Positions 50,879-60,966 are shown, counted from the stretch's first letter. The stretch: 64,000 bases of DNA from Actinomadura spongiicola (GCF_003432485.1 NZ_QVNQ01000003.1:434001-498000), one strand, 5' to 3'. Notes: generated by a model from the letters alone, not told the origin. Made by a program: numbers and translations.

Positions 50879-52486
50879 TCATCTTTGGCCATCGTTTCCC
50901 AGGATATTCCCGAGTTCGTTGATCGGCACCTGGCCTGTGGCCCGATCCTTTCCGCAATCCCGCCCGCCATGCGGGATTGATGTCCACTTTCGGCCATAGT
51001 TTCGGTTTCGCTGGCGGTCAGGATCTCGAACGGCCAGCGCGAGCAGGGCCCCGAGGACGCACAGCCCGGCGGTGATCCAGAAGATCTCCTGGTACTCGGT
51101 GCGCAACGCGTCCTGAACCTCCGCGTTGTAGATCTTCAACTGCCGGGCGAACTCGTCCTTCGACATCAGGAACGGCAGCGGCGGCCGCAGATCGGCCGTC
51201 AACGCGTGGAACCGGTGGAACCCCCACGCCGACAGCGCGGAGACGCCCAGCAGCATCCCCATCATCCGCGCCACGACCACGGCGGCCGACGCGACACCGT
51301 GCCGGGCCGCCGGAACGAACGCCAGCGCCGCCGACGACACCGGCGCGATCACCAGACCGAGCCCGAACCCGGTGACGACCAGATCGACGTCCATCCTCGG
51401 CAGCGGGCCGTACGACGCGTCCGCCAGATTCGCGGGCCACCCCGCGATCAGCAGATAGCCCACGGCCGCGATCGCCATGCCCGCCGCCATCGGCCACCGC
51501 TCCCCCACCCGCCTGGCCACCACCCCGCCGACGACCGCCGCGACCGGCAACGCCACCAGGAACCGGGTCAACACCAGGGCGCCGTCCGTGGCGTCCTTGC
51601 GCAGCACGGTCTGCGCCACCAGCACGACGTCCACCAACGTCACCATCAGCGCCGCGCCCGACAGCAGGCTCACGCCCAACGTCGCCAGCAGCGGCCCCCG
51701 CCGCACACCGGACAGGTCGAACAGCCTCGTCCTCGCCCTGACCTCCCAGAGCACGAAGACCACCAGCACGACCGCGCCCGCCGCCAACAGCGGCAGACCC
51801 CAGGGCGGCAGCGCCGACTCCTGCGGCTCCGGGTTGTAGACCCCCGCGACCAGCAGCCCCAGCCCCACCGCCAACAGCAGCCCGCCCACCACGTCCACCC
51901 CGGGTCGCGGCCCCTCGACACGCCCGCCCGGAACCGCGTACTGGACGGCGACCATCGCCACCGCCACCAGCGGCACGTTCACCCAGAAGATCATCCGCCA
52001 GTCCGCGACGGCCGCGACACCCGCCCCGTACAGCGGACCCAGCACACTCCCCAACTCCTGCGCCGCCCCCACCGCGCCGAGCACCACGGGCCGCTGCCGC
52101 GCGTCCCACAGATCACCGGCCAGCGCCATCGTCACCGGCAACAACGCACCACCCGCGACGCCCTGCACCACCCGTCCCGCCGTCAGCACCGGCACACCGT
52201 CCGCCAGCGCCGTCACCACCGAACCCACCGCGAAGAACACCAGACACGCCTGAATCAGCGGCCGCCGACCGAACCGGTCCGACAACTGCCCCAGCAACGG
52301 CATCGCCGCCACATACCCCAACAGGAACCCGGTCAGGACCGGCGTAACCCGCTCCAACCGGTTGATCGGAATGCCGAGATCCCGGACGACCGGCACCAGG
52401 ATCGTCGTGACGACATAGGCGTCCAACGCGGCCAGCAGCACCACCGCGCCGCCCGCCCCGACCGCGACCCGGCGCCGCCCCCTCAC
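50879..52486 (-). CDS. MFS exporter of the LprG-linked P55 type
   Basis: Integral membrane protein of 535 residues with 14 predicted helices. MFS motif A is seen as [14 protein letters not shown] and motif C-like residues as [18 protein letters not shown] large loop near residue 430 contains [20 protein letters not shown], a feature of the Rv1410c/P55 group. GTG 52486 overlaps the lipoprotein stop (GTGA). In mycobacteria the LprG-Rv1410c pair exports triacylglycerol and lipoglycans across the envelope, and the conserved order here suggests the same lipid-export role. Confidence 0.88.
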   Translation of the reverse strand: MRGRRRVAVGAGGAVVLLAALDAYVVTTILVPVVRDLGIPINRLERVTPVLTGFLLGYVAAMPLLGQLSDRFGRRPLIQACLVFFAVGSVVTALADGVPVLTAGRVVQGVAGGALLPVTMALAGDLWDARQRPVVLGAVGAAQELGSVLGPLYGAGVAAVADWRMIFWVNVPLVAVAMVAVQYAVPGGRVEGPRPGVDVVGGLLLAVGLGLLVAGVYNPEPQESALPPWGLPLLAAGAVVLVVFVLWEVRARTRLFDLSGVRRGPLLATLGVSLLSGAALMVTLVDVVLVAQTVLRKDATDGALVLTRFLVALPVAAVVGGVVARRVGERWPMAAGMAIAAVGYLLIAGWPANLADASYGPLPRMDVDLVVTGFGLGLVIAPVSSAALAFVPAARHGVASAAVVVARMMGMLLGVSALSAWGFHRFHALTADLRPPLPFLMSKDEFARQLKIYNAEVQDALRTEYQEIFWITAGLCVLGALLALAVRDPDRQRNRNYGRKWTSIPHGGRDCGKDRATGQVPINELGNILGNDGQR

Positions 52487-53169
52487 CGCGGCGCGTTGAT
52501 CTTGTACGGCGCGTCGAACTCCGTGAACGAGATCACCACCGTGCCCCGCTCCTTCGGGAACCGGCCGCGCACCTTCACCAGACGGTGATCCGCCCGGCTC
52601 ACCCACACCTGCCCCTCAAGATCGGTGTCGATCCCCGGGATCAAGGCCGCCGCCTGCTCCCGCGGCAACCGCGCCGCGACCCTGTTCGTCTCCTTGCCGT
52701 CCACCTTCTCGACCGCCTCAGCCCACGGCTCCGCCGCCGACGTCAACAACCCCGCGATCCCCCGCCGCGGATCCAACACCGCCGACGGGTCGTACATGGT
52801 CGCCGCCAAAACCTTCGGAAGCTTGCGCCACCCACCCGTCGCCGCGTTGATATAAACGCTGTCGCCCAACGCGACGACCTTCATCTCGACGTTCTGGCCC
52901 TGCTGCTCGACCGTCAACGTCCCCTCGGCGTCCCCCCCGCGGAGCAGCCTCATGTCGCCGCCCTTCACGACCACCGGCGTCCTGCCGTCCGACTCCATCG
53001 TGAACGCCACGCTCTTCACGTTCCCCATCGCCCGAGCGGCATCCCGCAACGTCCGCGCGGCATCGAAATCCGGCTTCCTCCCCGGCTCGTCCGACCCGCC
53101 CCCATCACACGCCGCGGCGAACACCAACCCCGGCAACAGCAGAAAGAGAACGAACACGCGTCTGGACAT
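52483..53169 (-). CDS. lprG: LprG/LppX-family lipoprotein
   Basis: Lipoprotein of 228 residues. The signal peptide ends FAAAC with lipidated Cys21. The mature part is a beta-half-barrel of the LppX_LprAFG type: [57 protein letters not shown] and [20 protein letters not shown]. Such proteins bind acyl lipids in a hydrophobic cavity and hand them on. The gene is coupled to the MFS exporter behind it. I give the symbol on family plus context. Confidence 0.85.
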   Translation of the reverse strand: MSRRVFVLFLLLPGLVFAAACDGGGSDEPGRKPDFDAARTLRDAARAMGNVKSVAFTMESDGRTPVVVKGGDMRLLRGGDAEGTLTVEQQGQNVEMKVVALGDSVYINAATGGWRKLPKVLAATMYDPSAVLDPRRGIAGLLTSAAEPWAEAVEKVDGKETNRVAARLPREQAAALIPGIDTDLEGQVWVSRADHRLVKVRGRFPKERGTVVISFTEFDAPYKINAPR

Positions 53170-53329
53170 ACGCCGGACCCTACCGACGGGTACCCGTAAC
53201 CGTCACTCGGTACCAAGGATGACTTCCCTGCGCCTGAAGTAGGACCCGGCCCATTCTCAGTGGCCCCTCCGAACGACCCGCCGCTAAGATGACAACCGGC
53301 CACGCCCCCACCGTCACCGGGGGACGCCC

Positions 53330-53403
53330 GGGGCGGTAGCTCAGCCGGTCAGAGCAGGAGACTCATAATCTCTGGGTCGCGGGTTCGAGTCCCGCCCGCC
53401 CTA
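53330..53403 (+). tRNA. tRNA-Met (anticodon CAT)
   Basis: All arms fold: acceptor GGGGCGG / CCGCCCT with a terminal G-U, D-arm GCTC..GAGC, anticodon stem GGAGA / TCTCT around loop CTCATAA (CAT at 53364-53366), and T-arm GCGGG-TTCGAGT-CCCGC. CCA is not encoded. The acceptor end is not the C-A mismatch of an initiator, so it is the elongator tRNA-Met or, less likely, a lysidine-modified tRNA-Ile. Confidence 0.95.
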
Positions 53404-53819
53404 CGGACCTAGGCGAGGCATGTCCGCGGAGAGCGCGGACCATTGGTCCTTCGCCATGCTTTTCTGGGGGGCGACCCCCAGACCCCCGATGTGGGGGCTC
53501 CGCCCCCACGCCCCCCTTGGGGCTGAGGTTCGCGGTCGACCTTGCTGTCGGTTGGATGCGGGGAAGCAGAGCAGGCTCCTTCGGAGCCCCTTTGATGGTT
53601 CCCCCACCCATCGAACGATCGACCTGGCTGTCAGTGTGGCGGGGGAAGCGCAGGCCCGCGATCGGTCTTACCGTCCGCGCGGCTGAGGGGACTCAGAGCA
53701 GGTGTCCATCTGACGGGGTCCCGGACCGCTCGGCTCAGGGCTGCGGTCGACTTAGTGCAGCGTGAATGCGTCGGGTGCGTTACTGCTCACGCACAGCGGT
53801 CGTGACGGAGGGGTTGGGG
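53404..53819. other. Intergenic region downstream of tRNA-Met
   Basis: No supported gene in 416 bases. A G/C-run block at about 53466-53516 contains the hairpin GTGGGGGC-tcc-GCCCCCAC (53491-53509) flanked by more runs of G and C, like dispersed palindromic elements I know from other actinomycete genomes. The position behind a tRNA gene is a common integration site, but I find no repeat of the tRNA 3' end within the window that would mark an attachment site. Confidence 0.4.
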
Positions 53820-54590
53820 TCAGGCGGGCCAGGTGGGGGGGCGTTTTTCCAGGAAGGCCGTCATGCCCTCCTGGGCCTCGGGGGTTAGGGCGGAGGCGGC
53901 CATTACCTCGATCGCGTAGGTGTAGGCGTCGGGTTCGGGGCGGTCGAATTGGGTGTACATGGCTTGTTTGCCCAGGGCCTTGCTGCGTGGGCTGCCCTGG
54001 GTGGCGCGCTGGAGCAGGTCGTGGGTCGCCTTGTCCAACTCGTCGTCGGGGACGGCGTAGTTGATCAGGCCCCAGTCGGCGGCGGTGGCGGCGTCGAAGA
54101 TCTCGCCGGTGAGGGCCATCTCGGCGGCGCGTTTGCGGCCGATGTTGTGAGAGATCGCGACCAGGGGGGTGTGGCAGAACCAGCCGCCCTTTCCGCCGGG
54201 AGCCGCGAAGCCCGCGCCGGCCGCCGCGACGGCCAGGTCGCAGCTCGCGACGAGTTGGCAGCCCGCGGCCGTGGCCAGGCCGTGCACGCGTGCCACCACT
54301 ACCTGCGGGACGGACTGGATCGTCCGCATCAGCTCGGCGCAGACCTGGAGCAGGTCGCGGACGTCGGCGTGGGAGGCGCCCGCCATGTCGGCGAAATCGT
54401 GTCCGGCGGAGAACACCGGGCCGTTCGCCGCGAGGATCACGCCGCGGGCGTCGGTGGCCCCCACCTCGCGGAACGCGTCGGTCAGGCTGAGCAGGAACGC
54501 CCGGGACAGCGCGTTACGGCGGCGCGGACGGTTCATCGTGATCGTGGTGAAGGCTCCGTCGCGCCGGACCAGAACGTCGTCTTCGCTCAT
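53820..54590 (-). CDS. Enoyl-CoA hydratase/isomerase family protein
   Basis: Crotonase-fold protein of 256 residues. The oxyanion-hole strands are seen as FSAGHDFADM and VHGLATAAGCQLVASCDLAV. MNRPRRRNALSRAF begins the fold and FLEKRPPTWPA is the typical C-terminus. The catalytic Glu of classical hydratases near GGCxL is not obvious (AAGCQL, then GGKGGWFC), so it is closer to the ECHDC3-like or isomerase branch. Role in fatty-acid or amino-acid CoA metabolism; the gene is isolated. Confidence 0.88.
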   Translation of the reverse strand: MSEDDVLVRRDGAFTTITMNRPRRRNALSRAFLLSLTDAFREVGATDARGVILAANGPVFSAGHDFADMAGASHADVRDLLQVCAELMRTIQSVPQVVVARVHGLATAAGCQLVASCDLAVAAAGAGFAAPGGKGGWFCHTPLVAISHNIGRKRAAEMALTGEIFDAATAADWGLINYAVPDDELDKATHDLLQRATQGSPRSKALGKQAMYTQFDRPEPDAYTYAIEVMAASALTPEAQEGMTAFLEKRPPTWPA

Positions 54591-54651
54591 GCTCCCGACG
54601 TTACGTCAGACCCTCGTCGTACGGTGGGGCCACCGGACGTGCCGAGGGGGT

Positions 54652-55044
54652 ATGGCCTTGAAGCTGCTCACCGCGACCAACTCCACCCAGGGATTCCGCG
54701 ACAACGACTTCGACTGGTGCGTCGAAGGAGAACTGGTCCATATCGGGATGGTCTGCGCCCGTGACCAGGACGACCCGGACGGCGGCTGCGGCTGCGGCCG
54801 CTCGTTCGCCGGGCTGAACTCCCATCGCGCCACCACCACCGCGATGGTCCGGGAGATCCCCGGGTTCACCGGCGACGACTACGTCCTGGCGATCAGGTCG
54901 AGCCTCGAACAGCAGGGCTGCGACCCGGCGTACGCCGAGCACGAGGCGGCACTGCTGCGGTGCCTGGTGCGCGACTGGCCGGTGGGGGCGATCGTCGAGC
55001 GCAGGCTGGATGAGATCGTGGTACGGCACGTCCTTCAGCCCTAG
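54652..55044 (+). CDS. Conserved hypothetical protein with Gly-Cys motif
   Basis: Protein of 130 residues starting ATG 54652 after GAGGGGG. It contains [20 protein letters not shown], then [20 protein letters not shown] and the helical [20 protein letters not shown]. The region with GGCGCGRSF plus other Cys may bind a metal. It has no membrane segment. It precedes the thiamine-binding gene by 8 bases and may be co-transcribed with it. Function unknown. Confidence 0.75.
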   Translation: MALKLLTATNSTQGFRDNDFDWCVEGELVHIGMVCARDQDDPDGGCGCGRSFAGLNSHRATTTAMVREIPGFTGDDYVLAIRSSLEQQGCDPAYAEHEAALLRCLVRDWPVGAIVERRLDEIVVRHVLQP

Positions 55045-56060
55045 GAGGGTTCATGCTCGTCGCGTTCTCGGTGACCCCGCTCGGCGTGGGCGAGGAGGTC
55101 GGAGAGTACGTCGCGGAGGCGGTGCGGGTGGTGCGCGAAAGCGGGCTGCCGAACCGCACCGACGCGATGTTCACGACCGTGGAGGGCGAATGGGACGAGG
55201 TCATGGCCGTGGTGAAGGCCGCCGCCGACGCCGTCGCGGCCAGGGCGCCGCGGGTGAGCCTGGTGGTCAAGGCCGACCTGCGGCCCGGCGTGACCGGGGC
55301 CCTCGACGCTAAGGTCGAGTCCGTGGAACGGCACCTTCGTACGTGACCTGGTGAAGCAGGCCCGCGCGCCGTCCATGCCGCCTCGGGCGAAACTCCGTAG
55401 CCGCTCGACGGCCGTGCCGTGGTCGCCGGGCCTCGTCCACGGCGCCTCGTCCCCGATGAGGTGGAAGGCGTCGACGAGTTCCTGCTCGTCGCCGTCCTCG
55501 AAACGCAGGGTGCCGTCGTCGGACGACCCGTACAGCACGGCCCCCGCCAGGCAGTCGGCCTGGAGTTCGGCGGCGGGCGACACCAGGCCGCGGCGCAGCC
55601 GGCTCTGGACGGCGTGCCCCCACTCGTGCGCGATCACGAGGTAGACCCAGGCGTCGCCGCGTGCGTACCCCGACCGCATCAGGTGCGCGTCCCACGCCAC
55701 GAAGTCGCCCGCCGGGCAGTAGGCCGCGTTGTCCCGCGACAGCGGCTCGCCGTCGCATCGCGGCGCCGACCGCCCGTCGCGGCCGTCGTAGAGCCCGACG
55801 ACGCGCGGTGACCGGTACCGGCCGGTGAACAGCCGTCCCCAGTGCCGCCGCCAGTAGTCGTCGATGATCGTCTCGGCGGTGCGGAGATCCTCCCGGAACC
55901 CGCCCTCGTCGAACGCGGCCGCCCGCGGGACGGCGGCCTTCGTGTTCCGCGCGGGACGCGGCGCGGGGTCGAGCGCGCACGCGGCGGTGAGGGCGAGCGC
56001 GCAGGCGAGGGCGAGGGCGGCGAGTGGACGTCTCGGAAGGCGCGGAACCGGTTCCGTCAT
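55041..56060 (-). CDS. Neutral zinc metallopeptidase lipoprotein with antisense C-terminal extension
   Basis: The frame has 339 residues. Lipobox LTAAC gives lipidated Cys28. The catalytic core carries HEWGH at 145-149 and the downstream Glu in ELQAD (165-169), the zinc-binding set of YpfJ-like neutral zinc metallopeptidases. The natural family end is near residue 236 (GARACF). From about residue 242 the frame continues, without a stop, through the antisense of the entire thiamine-binding gene as His/Gly/Arg-rich sequence. A lost stop codon is the simplest explanation; the extension probably has no function. Confidence 0.8.
   Translation of the reverse strand: MTEPVPRLPRRPLAALALACALALTAACALDPAPRPARNTKAAVPRAAAFDEGGFREDLRTAETIIDDYWRRHWGRLFTGRYRSPRVVGLYDGRDGRSAPRCDGEPLSRDNAAYCPAGDFVAWDAHLMRSGYARGDAWVYLVIAHEWGHAVQSRLRRGLVSPAAELQADCLAGAVLYGSSDDGTLRFEDGDEQELVDAFHLIGDEAPWTRPGDHGTAVERLRSFARGGMDGARACFTRSRTKVPFHGLDLSVEGPGHAGPQVGLDHQAHPRRPGRDGVGGGLHHGHDLVPFALHGREHRVGAVRQPAFAHHPHRLRDVLSDLLAHAERGHRERDEHEPS
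55053..55346 (+). CDS. MTH1187/DUF77 thiamine-binding protein
   Basis: Ferredoxin-like protein of 97 residues. [20 protein letters not shown], a central [20 protein letters not shown] and [13 protein letters not shown] match the MTH1187 family, which binds thiamine or its pyrimidine moiety. ATG 55053 follows CTAGGAGG. The whole coding region is overlapped on the other strand by the C-terminal extension of the metallopeptidase gene. Confidence 0.9.
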   Translation: MLVAFSVTPLGVGEEVGEYVAEAVRVVRESGLPNRTDAMFTTVEGEWDEVMAVVKAAADAVAARAPRVSLVVKADLRPGVTGALDAKVESVERHLRT

Positions 56061-56093
56061 ACCGGGACATACGCGAACGTACGCCCGGATCGG

Positions 56094-56555
56094 TCAGTCG
56101 TCGGCGACGAGGCGGGCCGCGACGCGGTCGAGGACGACCAGTTCCTCCGCCGGAAGGTCGCGCAGGATCGGCGGTGGGCTGTCCAGGATGCGTTCGGCCC
56201 TGGCCGCCGCGGCACGTCCCGCCTCGGTCACCGTTACGATCTTGGAGCGGCGGTCGGCGGGGTTCGGGGACCGTTCGACCAGGCCGCGGCCCACCAGGTC
56301 GTCCACGACGAGGGTGGTGTAGGGACGGTCGGTGAGCAGGACGTCGGCGAGATCGCGCAACGTCATCGGCTCCGCCGCGGCGGCGAGGCGGCGCAGCGCC
56401 TTGATCCGGATGAAGCTCATGCCGAGCGCCTCGGTGGCCTCGTGCCGCCGGTCGGCGCGTTCGTGCAGCAGGATCCGCAGGTTGTGCCAGGCCCGCGCCG
56501 CCATCTCGGAGCGCGGGTCCGGCGCCTCGGTGGAGTGGGTGGCGGGCTCGGTCAT
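56094..56555 (-). CDS. MarR-family regulator
   Basis: Winged-helix protein of 153 residues. AWHNLRILLHERADRRHEAT and FIRIKALRRLAAAAEPMTLR lead into the recognition helix TDRPYTTLVVDDLVGRGLVE and wing SPNPADRRSKIVTVT, as in MarR. ATG 56555 overlaps the stop of the efflux gene (ATGA), so regulator and transporter share one transcript. It probably represses the operon through the palindromes at 58018-58053. Confidence 0.92.
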   Translation of the reverse strand: MTEPATHSTEAPDPRSEMAARAWHNLRILLHERADRRHEATEALGMSFIRIKALRRLAAAAEPMTLRDLADVLLTDRPYTTLVVDDLVGRGLVERSPNPADRRSKIVTVTEAGRAAAARAERILDSPPPILRDLPAEELVVLDRVAARLVADD

Positions 56556-58003
56556 GGGGCGCTCGCTCCCGTCACGTGACGTTCCTCGGCGTCGAACAGA
56601 CCGGCCGTGCGCGCGGCGCTGCGGGCGGCCCGGCGACCCGTGGTGGCCGTCCCGAGGACGAGGACCGCGGCGGCGCACCCGGCCAGGATCCAGTATGCCG
56701 GGCGGGCGGCGGACTCGAACGCGGACGCGGCGAACGTGCCGGACATCCCGGCGGCGAGCACCGCTCCGATGACGGCGACGCCGAGCGCCTGCCCGACCTG
56801 CCTGCTGGTGGACGCGACGGCCGCGGCCACCCCCGCCTGGGCGCGCGGCATCCCGGACACGGCGGTGTTGGTGACCGGCGAGTTCACGGCGCCGAACCCG
56901 ATGCCGAACAGCACGTACGCGGCGAACAGCGTGACGTCGCGGGTCTCGCCGTCGAACGCGGCGAACAGCAGCCCGCTGCCGAGCATCGCCGCACCGGCGA
57001 TCTGCAACGGCAGGCGCGGGCCGCGCCGGCCGACGAGCCGCCCCGACAGCGGCGCGGACACGGCGGTCATCGCGGCCATCGGCAGCAGGTACAGCCCGGC
57101 CTCCAGCGCCGACAGCCCGCGGACGTTCTGGAGGTAAAGGGTGTTGAGGAACATGAACCCGCCGAGCGCCGCGAAGCTGCTGACGGCGATGACGGTCGCG
57201 CCGGCGAACGGGACGCTGCGGAAGAAGCGCAGGTCGATGAGGGGTTCGGGGGCGCGGACCGCGTGCCGGACGAACCCGGTGAGCGACGCGGCGGCGATGA
57301 GCGCGGCGCCGTACACGGTCGGGTGGCCGAAGCCGTGTCCGGGGACCTCGATGATGGCGTATGTCAGCGACCCGAGGAAGACGATCAGCAGGGCCTGGCC
57401 GAGCGGGTCGGGTCGGCGCGGGCGCGGTGCCCGGGACTCGGGGACGAACAGCGCGGTCAGCGCGAACGCGGCCACCCCGATCGGCACGTTCAGCCAGAAG
57501 ATCGCGCGCCAGCCGACGGACTCGACGAGCAGCCCGCCGACGAGCGGTCCCATGGCCATGCTGATGCCGACGACGCCGCCCCAGACGCCGATGGCGCGGG
57601 CCCGCTCGCGCGGCTCGGTGAACACGTTCGTGATGATCGACATGGCGACGGGGTTGAGCATCGACCCGCCGACCGCCTGGACGACGCGGGCGGCGACGAG
57701 CAGGTCGAGGGACGGCGCGAGGCTGCACAGCACGGACCCGGTGACGAACAGCGTGAGCCCGGTCTGGAACACGCGGCGGCGACCGATCCGGTCGCCGGTG
57801 GAGCCGGACAGGATCAGCAGCGACGCCAGGGTGATCAGGTAGGCGTCGATCGTCCATTGGAGTCCGGACAGGGAGCTGTCGAAGTCGTCCTGGAGCGTCG
57901 GCAGCGCGACGTTCAGGATCGTGTTGTCGAGGCTGACGATGAGCAGGCTCATACAACAGATGGCCAGCACCGCGACGCGGCGGCCGGGACTGAGCTCGGG
58001 CAT
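56552..58003 (-). CDS. MFS multidrug exporter, DHA2/EmrB-QacA type
   Basis: Protein of 483 residues with 14 helices. SLDNTILNVALPTLQDDF carries the acidic residue of helix 1 typical of DHA2. Motif A is GSTGDRIGRRRVFQTG, and motif C is GVVGISMAMGPLVGGLL followed by VGWRAIFWLNVPIG. It uses the proton gradient to expel hydrophobic or cationic drugs. It is first gene of a two-gene operon with its MarR regulator. Confidence 0.93.
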   Translation of the reverse strand: MPELSPGRRVAVLAICCMSLLIVSLDNTILNVALPTLQDDFDSSLSGLQWTIDAYLITLASLLILSGSTGDRIGRRRVFQTGLTLFVTGSVLCSLAPSLDLLVAARVVQAVGGSMLNPVAMSIITNVFTEPRERARAIGVWGGVVGISMAMGPLVGGLLVESVGWRAIFWLNVPIGVAAFALTALFVPESRAPRPRRPDPLGQALLIVFLGSLTYAIIEVPGHGFGHPTVYGAALIAAASLTGFVRHAVRAPEPLIDLRFFRSVPFAGATVIAVSSFAALGGFMFLNTLYLQNVRGLSALEAGLYLLPMAAMTAVSAPLSGRLVGRRGPRLPLQIAGAAMLGSGLLFAAFDGETRDVTLFAAYVLFGIGFGAVNSPVTNTAVSGMPRAQAGVAAAVASTSRQVGQALGVAVIGAVLAAGMSGTFAASAFESAARPAYWILAGCAAAVLVLGTATTGRRAARSAARTAGLFDAEERHVTGASAP

Positions 58004-58017
58004 CCCGCCTCCAATCG

Positions 58018-58053
58018 TTGTACCCCTACAACCATTGGAAGGCTACAACCATT
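58018..58053 (-). promoter_or_regulatory. Probable MarR operators upstream of the efflux gene
   Basis: Palindrome TTGTA-cccc-TACAA at 58018-58031 and a direct repeat CTACAACCATT at 58026-58036 and 58043-58053, 17 bases apart. The palindrome begins 15 bases from the transporter start codon, a position suited to repression. Confidence 0.65.
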
Positions 58054-58063
58054 CCCGGGGTGC

Positions 58064-58861
58064 TCAGCCCACCGCGTCTATCCGGGAGCGCGCCGCGGGA
58101 ACGACGAGCGGGGCCGCGGTCTCCGGGCACTCGATGACCCGGCACGGCAACCCGAATACCTCCTCGACCAGCTCGGACGTCACGACCGAGCCGGGGTCGC
58201 CCTCCGCGACGATCCGTCCGTCCCGCATGGCGATCAGGTGCGTGGCGTAACGGGCGGCGGAGTTGAGGTCGTGCAGGACGGCGACGACCGTGCGGCCCTC
58301 CCCGTGGAGCTGCGCGCACAGGTCGAGGACCTCGATCTGGTGCGCGATGTCCAGGTAGGTCGTCGGCTCGTCCAGGAGGAGCAGCGGGGTCTGCTGGGCC
58401 AGCGCCATCGCGATCCAGACGCGCTGCCGCTGCCCGCCCGACAGCTCGTCGACCGCCCGCTCGGCGAGGTCCTGGACGCCGGTCGCCTCCATCGACTCGG
58501 TGACGACCCGCTCGTCCTCCTTCGACCACTGCCGCAGCAGGCTCTGGTGCGGGTACCGGCCACGCGACACCAGGTCGGCGACCGTGATGCCCTCGGGCGC
58601 GATCGACGACTGCGGCAGCAGCCCGAGCGTGCGCGCCAGCTTCTTGGCGGGCCAGTCGGCGATCGGCCGGCCGTCCAGGACGACGGCCCCGCCGGACGGC
58701 CGCAGGATCCGGGCGAGGGCCCGCAGCAGGGTCGACTTCCCGCACGCGTTCGGGCCCACGATCACGGTGAACGACCCGTCCGGGACGACCACGTCGAGGT
58801 TCTCGACGATGGTGCGCCCGTCGTAGCCGAGCGTGAGCCCGGTGCCGGTGAGTCGAGCCAT
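58064..58861 (-). CDS. Ferric-siderophore ABC transporter ATPase
   Basis: FecE/FepC-type ATPase of 265 residues. Walker A VGPNACGKS (35-43), Q-loop in LLPQSSIAP, signature LSGGQRQRVWIAMAL, Walker B LLLLDEPTTYLD and the H-loop His in VLHDLN are all present. It energises import of iron-siderophore through the two FecCD permeases encoded directly upstream. It starts one base from the end of the permease gene. Confidence 0.95.
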   Translation of the reverse strand: MARLTGTGLTLGYDGRTIVENLDVVVPDGSFTVIVGPNACGKSTLLRALARILRPSGGAVVLDGRPIADWPAKKLARTLGLLPQSSIAPEGITVADLVSRGRYPHQSLLRQWSKEDERVVTESMEATGVQDLAERAVDELSGGQRQRVWIAMALAQQTPLLLLDEPTTYLDIAHQIEVLDLCAQLHGEGRTVVAVLHDLNSAARYATHLIAMRDGRIVAEGDPGSVVTSELVEEVFGLPCRVIECPETAAPLVVPAARSRIDAVG

Positions 58862-58862
58862 G

Positions 58863-59894
58863 TCAGATCCGTCCCGTCTTGCGTTCGGTCACGAGGAGCC
58901 AGACCAGGTACACGCCGCCGAGGAGCCCGGTCACGACGCCGACCGGAAGCTGGTGGCCGGGGAAGGCGCGCTGGGCCGTCCAGTCGGCGGCCACGAGCAG
59001 CGCGGCGCCCAGGCACGCCGCGGGCAGCAGGTTCGGGCCCGGCGCGCGGGTGAGGCGCCGGGCGAGCTGCGGCGCGGTCAGCGCGACGAACGCGACCGGC
59101 CCGGCCGCCGCCGCGGCGAACGAGGTGAGCAGCACCGCCGCCCCGAGCATGACCAGCCGCACCCGTTCGATGGGGACGCCGAGCCCGTGCGCCGCGTCGT
59201 CGCCCATCTCCAGCATCCGCAGCGCCCGCCCGCAGCCGACGAGCACGAGCGGTCCGAGGACGGCGAGCGCGACGAGCACGGGCGCGGAGTCGGCCCAGTC
59301 GCGGCCGTCCAGGCTGCCGGTGAGCCACAGGACGGCGCGGGCCGCGTCGGTGATGTGCGCCTGGGTGAGCAGGTAGCCGTTCACGCCGGTGAGGATCGCG
59401 GAGACGCCGATGCCGACGAGGATCAGCCGCTGGCCGTGGGCGTGACGCCGTCCGGCCACCAGGTACACGAGCAGTCCGGTCGCGAGACCGCCGCCCGCCG
59501 CCCCGGCCGCGACCGCGACGCTGCCCGCGCCGGTCATCACGATCACGGCGAGGACGCCGGTGGCGGCGCCCTGCACGAAGCCCAGGACGTCGGGGCTGCC
59601 GAGCGGGTTCCGGACGAGCGACTGGAAGATCGCCCCGGCGAGCCCGAGCGCCGCGCCGACCGCCAGCCCCGCCACGACGCGCGGCAGCCGGATCTGGTTC
59701 ACGATCAGGGAGTCGGCGGGCGTGCCCCGCCCGAGCAGCGTCCGGACGACGTCGGCGGGGCTCAGCGGGAAGTCACCGCCGCCGATGAGGAGCACGCCCG
59801 TGCCGAGCGCCACGGCGAGGAACACGGCCGAGACGACCAGCGCCCGGGCGCGGAACCGGAACGACAGCCCGCCCGGGGTCCTGATGACGCTCAC
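58863..59894 (-). CDS. Ferric-siderophore ABC permease (FecCD family), second subunit
   Basis: Protein of 343 residues with about ten helices. Family motifs: IRLPRVVAGLAVGAALGLAG, FQSLVRNPLGSPDVLGFVQG, and AAAGPVAFVALTAPQLARRL, the coupling region for the ATPase. GTG 59894 overlaps the stop of the first permease (GTGA). The two permeases form a heterodimer as in FepDG. Confidence 0.93.
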   Translation of the reverse strand: MSVIRTPGGLSFRFRARALVVSAVFLAVALGTGVLLIGGGDFPLSPADVVRTLLGRGTPADSLIVNQIRLPRVVAGLAVGAALGLAGAIFQSLVRNPLGSPDVLGFVQGAATGVLAVIVMTGAGSVAVAAGAAGGGLATGLLVYLVAGRRHAHGQRLILVGIGVSAILTGVNGYLLTQAHITDAARAVLWLTGSLDGRDWADSAPVLVALAVLGPLVLVGCGRALRMLEMGDDAAHGLGVPIERVRLVMLGAAVLLTSFAAAAAGPVAFVALTAPQLARRLTRAPGPNLLPAACLGAALLVAADWTAQRAFPGHQLPVGVVTGLLGGVYLVWLLVTERKTGRI

Positions 59895-60931
59895 GTGGAC
59901 ACCGCCCCGCGACGCCGCCGCCGCACGAAGTACAGGAACACCGGCCCGCCCGCCACGACCGTCACGATCCCGACCTGGAGTTCGGACGGGCGCACGACGA
60001 CGCGTCCGAGGACGTCCGCCGCCAGCATCAGCCCGGGGGCGATGACCGCGCAGTACGGCAGGAGCCAGCGAAGGTCGGGCCCGGTCAGCGCGCGGACGAA
60101 GTGCGGCACCATCAACCCGACGAAGATGATCGGCCCACATGCCGCCGTCGCCGCGCCGCACAGCAGGGTCACGGTGACGATCGCGACGATCCGGACACGA
60201 CCGGGGTCGGCGCCGAGGGATCGGGCGGTGTCCTCGCCCATCGCCATCGCGTTCAGCGGACGTGCCAGCAGCAACGCCGCGACGAGCCCGACGGCGACGA
60301 AGGGCGCGACCCGCACGATCGTGTGGTCCTGGGCGGCGGCGAGCGACCCGACCGTCCAGAAACGCATCCGGTCGAGGGACGAGGTGTCGAGGAGCTGCAC
60401 CGCGTTCACGTAGGAGAACAGCGCGGCGTTCAGCGCGGAACCGGCCAGGGCGAGCCGCGCGGGGGTCGCCCCGCGCCCGCCGCCGACCGCGTAGAGCAGC
60501 ACCGCGACCGCTCCGGCGCCCGCGAACGCGAACCAGACGAACCCGGTGAACGAGGTGATGCCGAGGAACGAGATCGCCGACACGACGGCCGCGGCGGCGC
60601 CCGCGTTGATACCGAGGAGCCCGGGGTCGGCGAGCGGGTTCCGGGTCAGCGCCTGCATGACCGCGCCCGCGAGTCCGAGCGCCGTACCGGCGAGCAGCCC
60701 GAGCAGGGTCCGGGGGAGCCGCATCTCGTGGACGATCGTGTACGCGGGCGAGTCGCCGTGGATCAGCCCGTCCCACGCCTCCCCCAGCGAAAGCGGCTTG
60801 GCTCCGACCGCGAGGCTGAGCGCGGACGCGGTAAGCAGGAACAACAGCGCGCCGACGAGCCCGGCCGCCCGCCGCGCGCCGGGTGAGCGCTCAACTGCGG
60901 GCGCATGCGGCGACGGCTTGGTCAGCAACAC
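59891..60931 (-). CDS. Ferric-siderophore ABC permease (FecCD family), first subunit
   Basis: Protein of about 346 residues with about ten helices. MRLPRTLLGLLAGTALGLAG, MQALTRNPLADPGLLGINAG and GPIIFVGLMVPHFVRALTG match the family. I choose GTG 60931 because GGAG lies eight bases upstream; a TTG at 60964 would extend the frame to within two bases of the iron box. First gene of the iron-repressed leftward operon. Confidence 0.92.
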   Translation of the reverse strand: MLLTKPSPHAPAVERSPGARRAAGLVGALLFLLTASALSLAVGAKPLSLGEAWDGLIHGDSPAYTIVHEMRLPRTLLGLLAGTALGLAGAVMQALTRNPLADPGLLGINAGAAAAVVSAISFLGITSFTGFVWFAFAGAGAVAVLLYAVGGGRGATPARLALAGSALNAALFSYVNAVQLLDTSSLDRMRFWTVGSLAAAQDHTIVRVAPFVAVGLVAALLLARPLNAMAMGEDTARSLGADPGRVRIVAIVTVTLLCGAATAACGPIIFVGLMVPHFVRALTGPDLRWLLPYCAVIAPGLMLAADVLGRVVVRPSELQVGIVTVVAGGPVFLYFVRRRRRGAVST

Positions 60932-60966
60932 CTGGCGTGCTCCGGGGGGACGTGGGGAAATCAAAC

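Noticed and set aside
53466..53516. Possible CRISPR-like or transposon-end repeat made of G and C runs
   Set aside because: Only one cluster is present, with no regular spacer and no transposase; it looks like a dispersed palindromic element.
53363..53611. Minus-strand frames containing RAGLEPATQRL
   Set aside because: They are the reverse translation of the tRNA-Met 3' half plus flanking GC runs.
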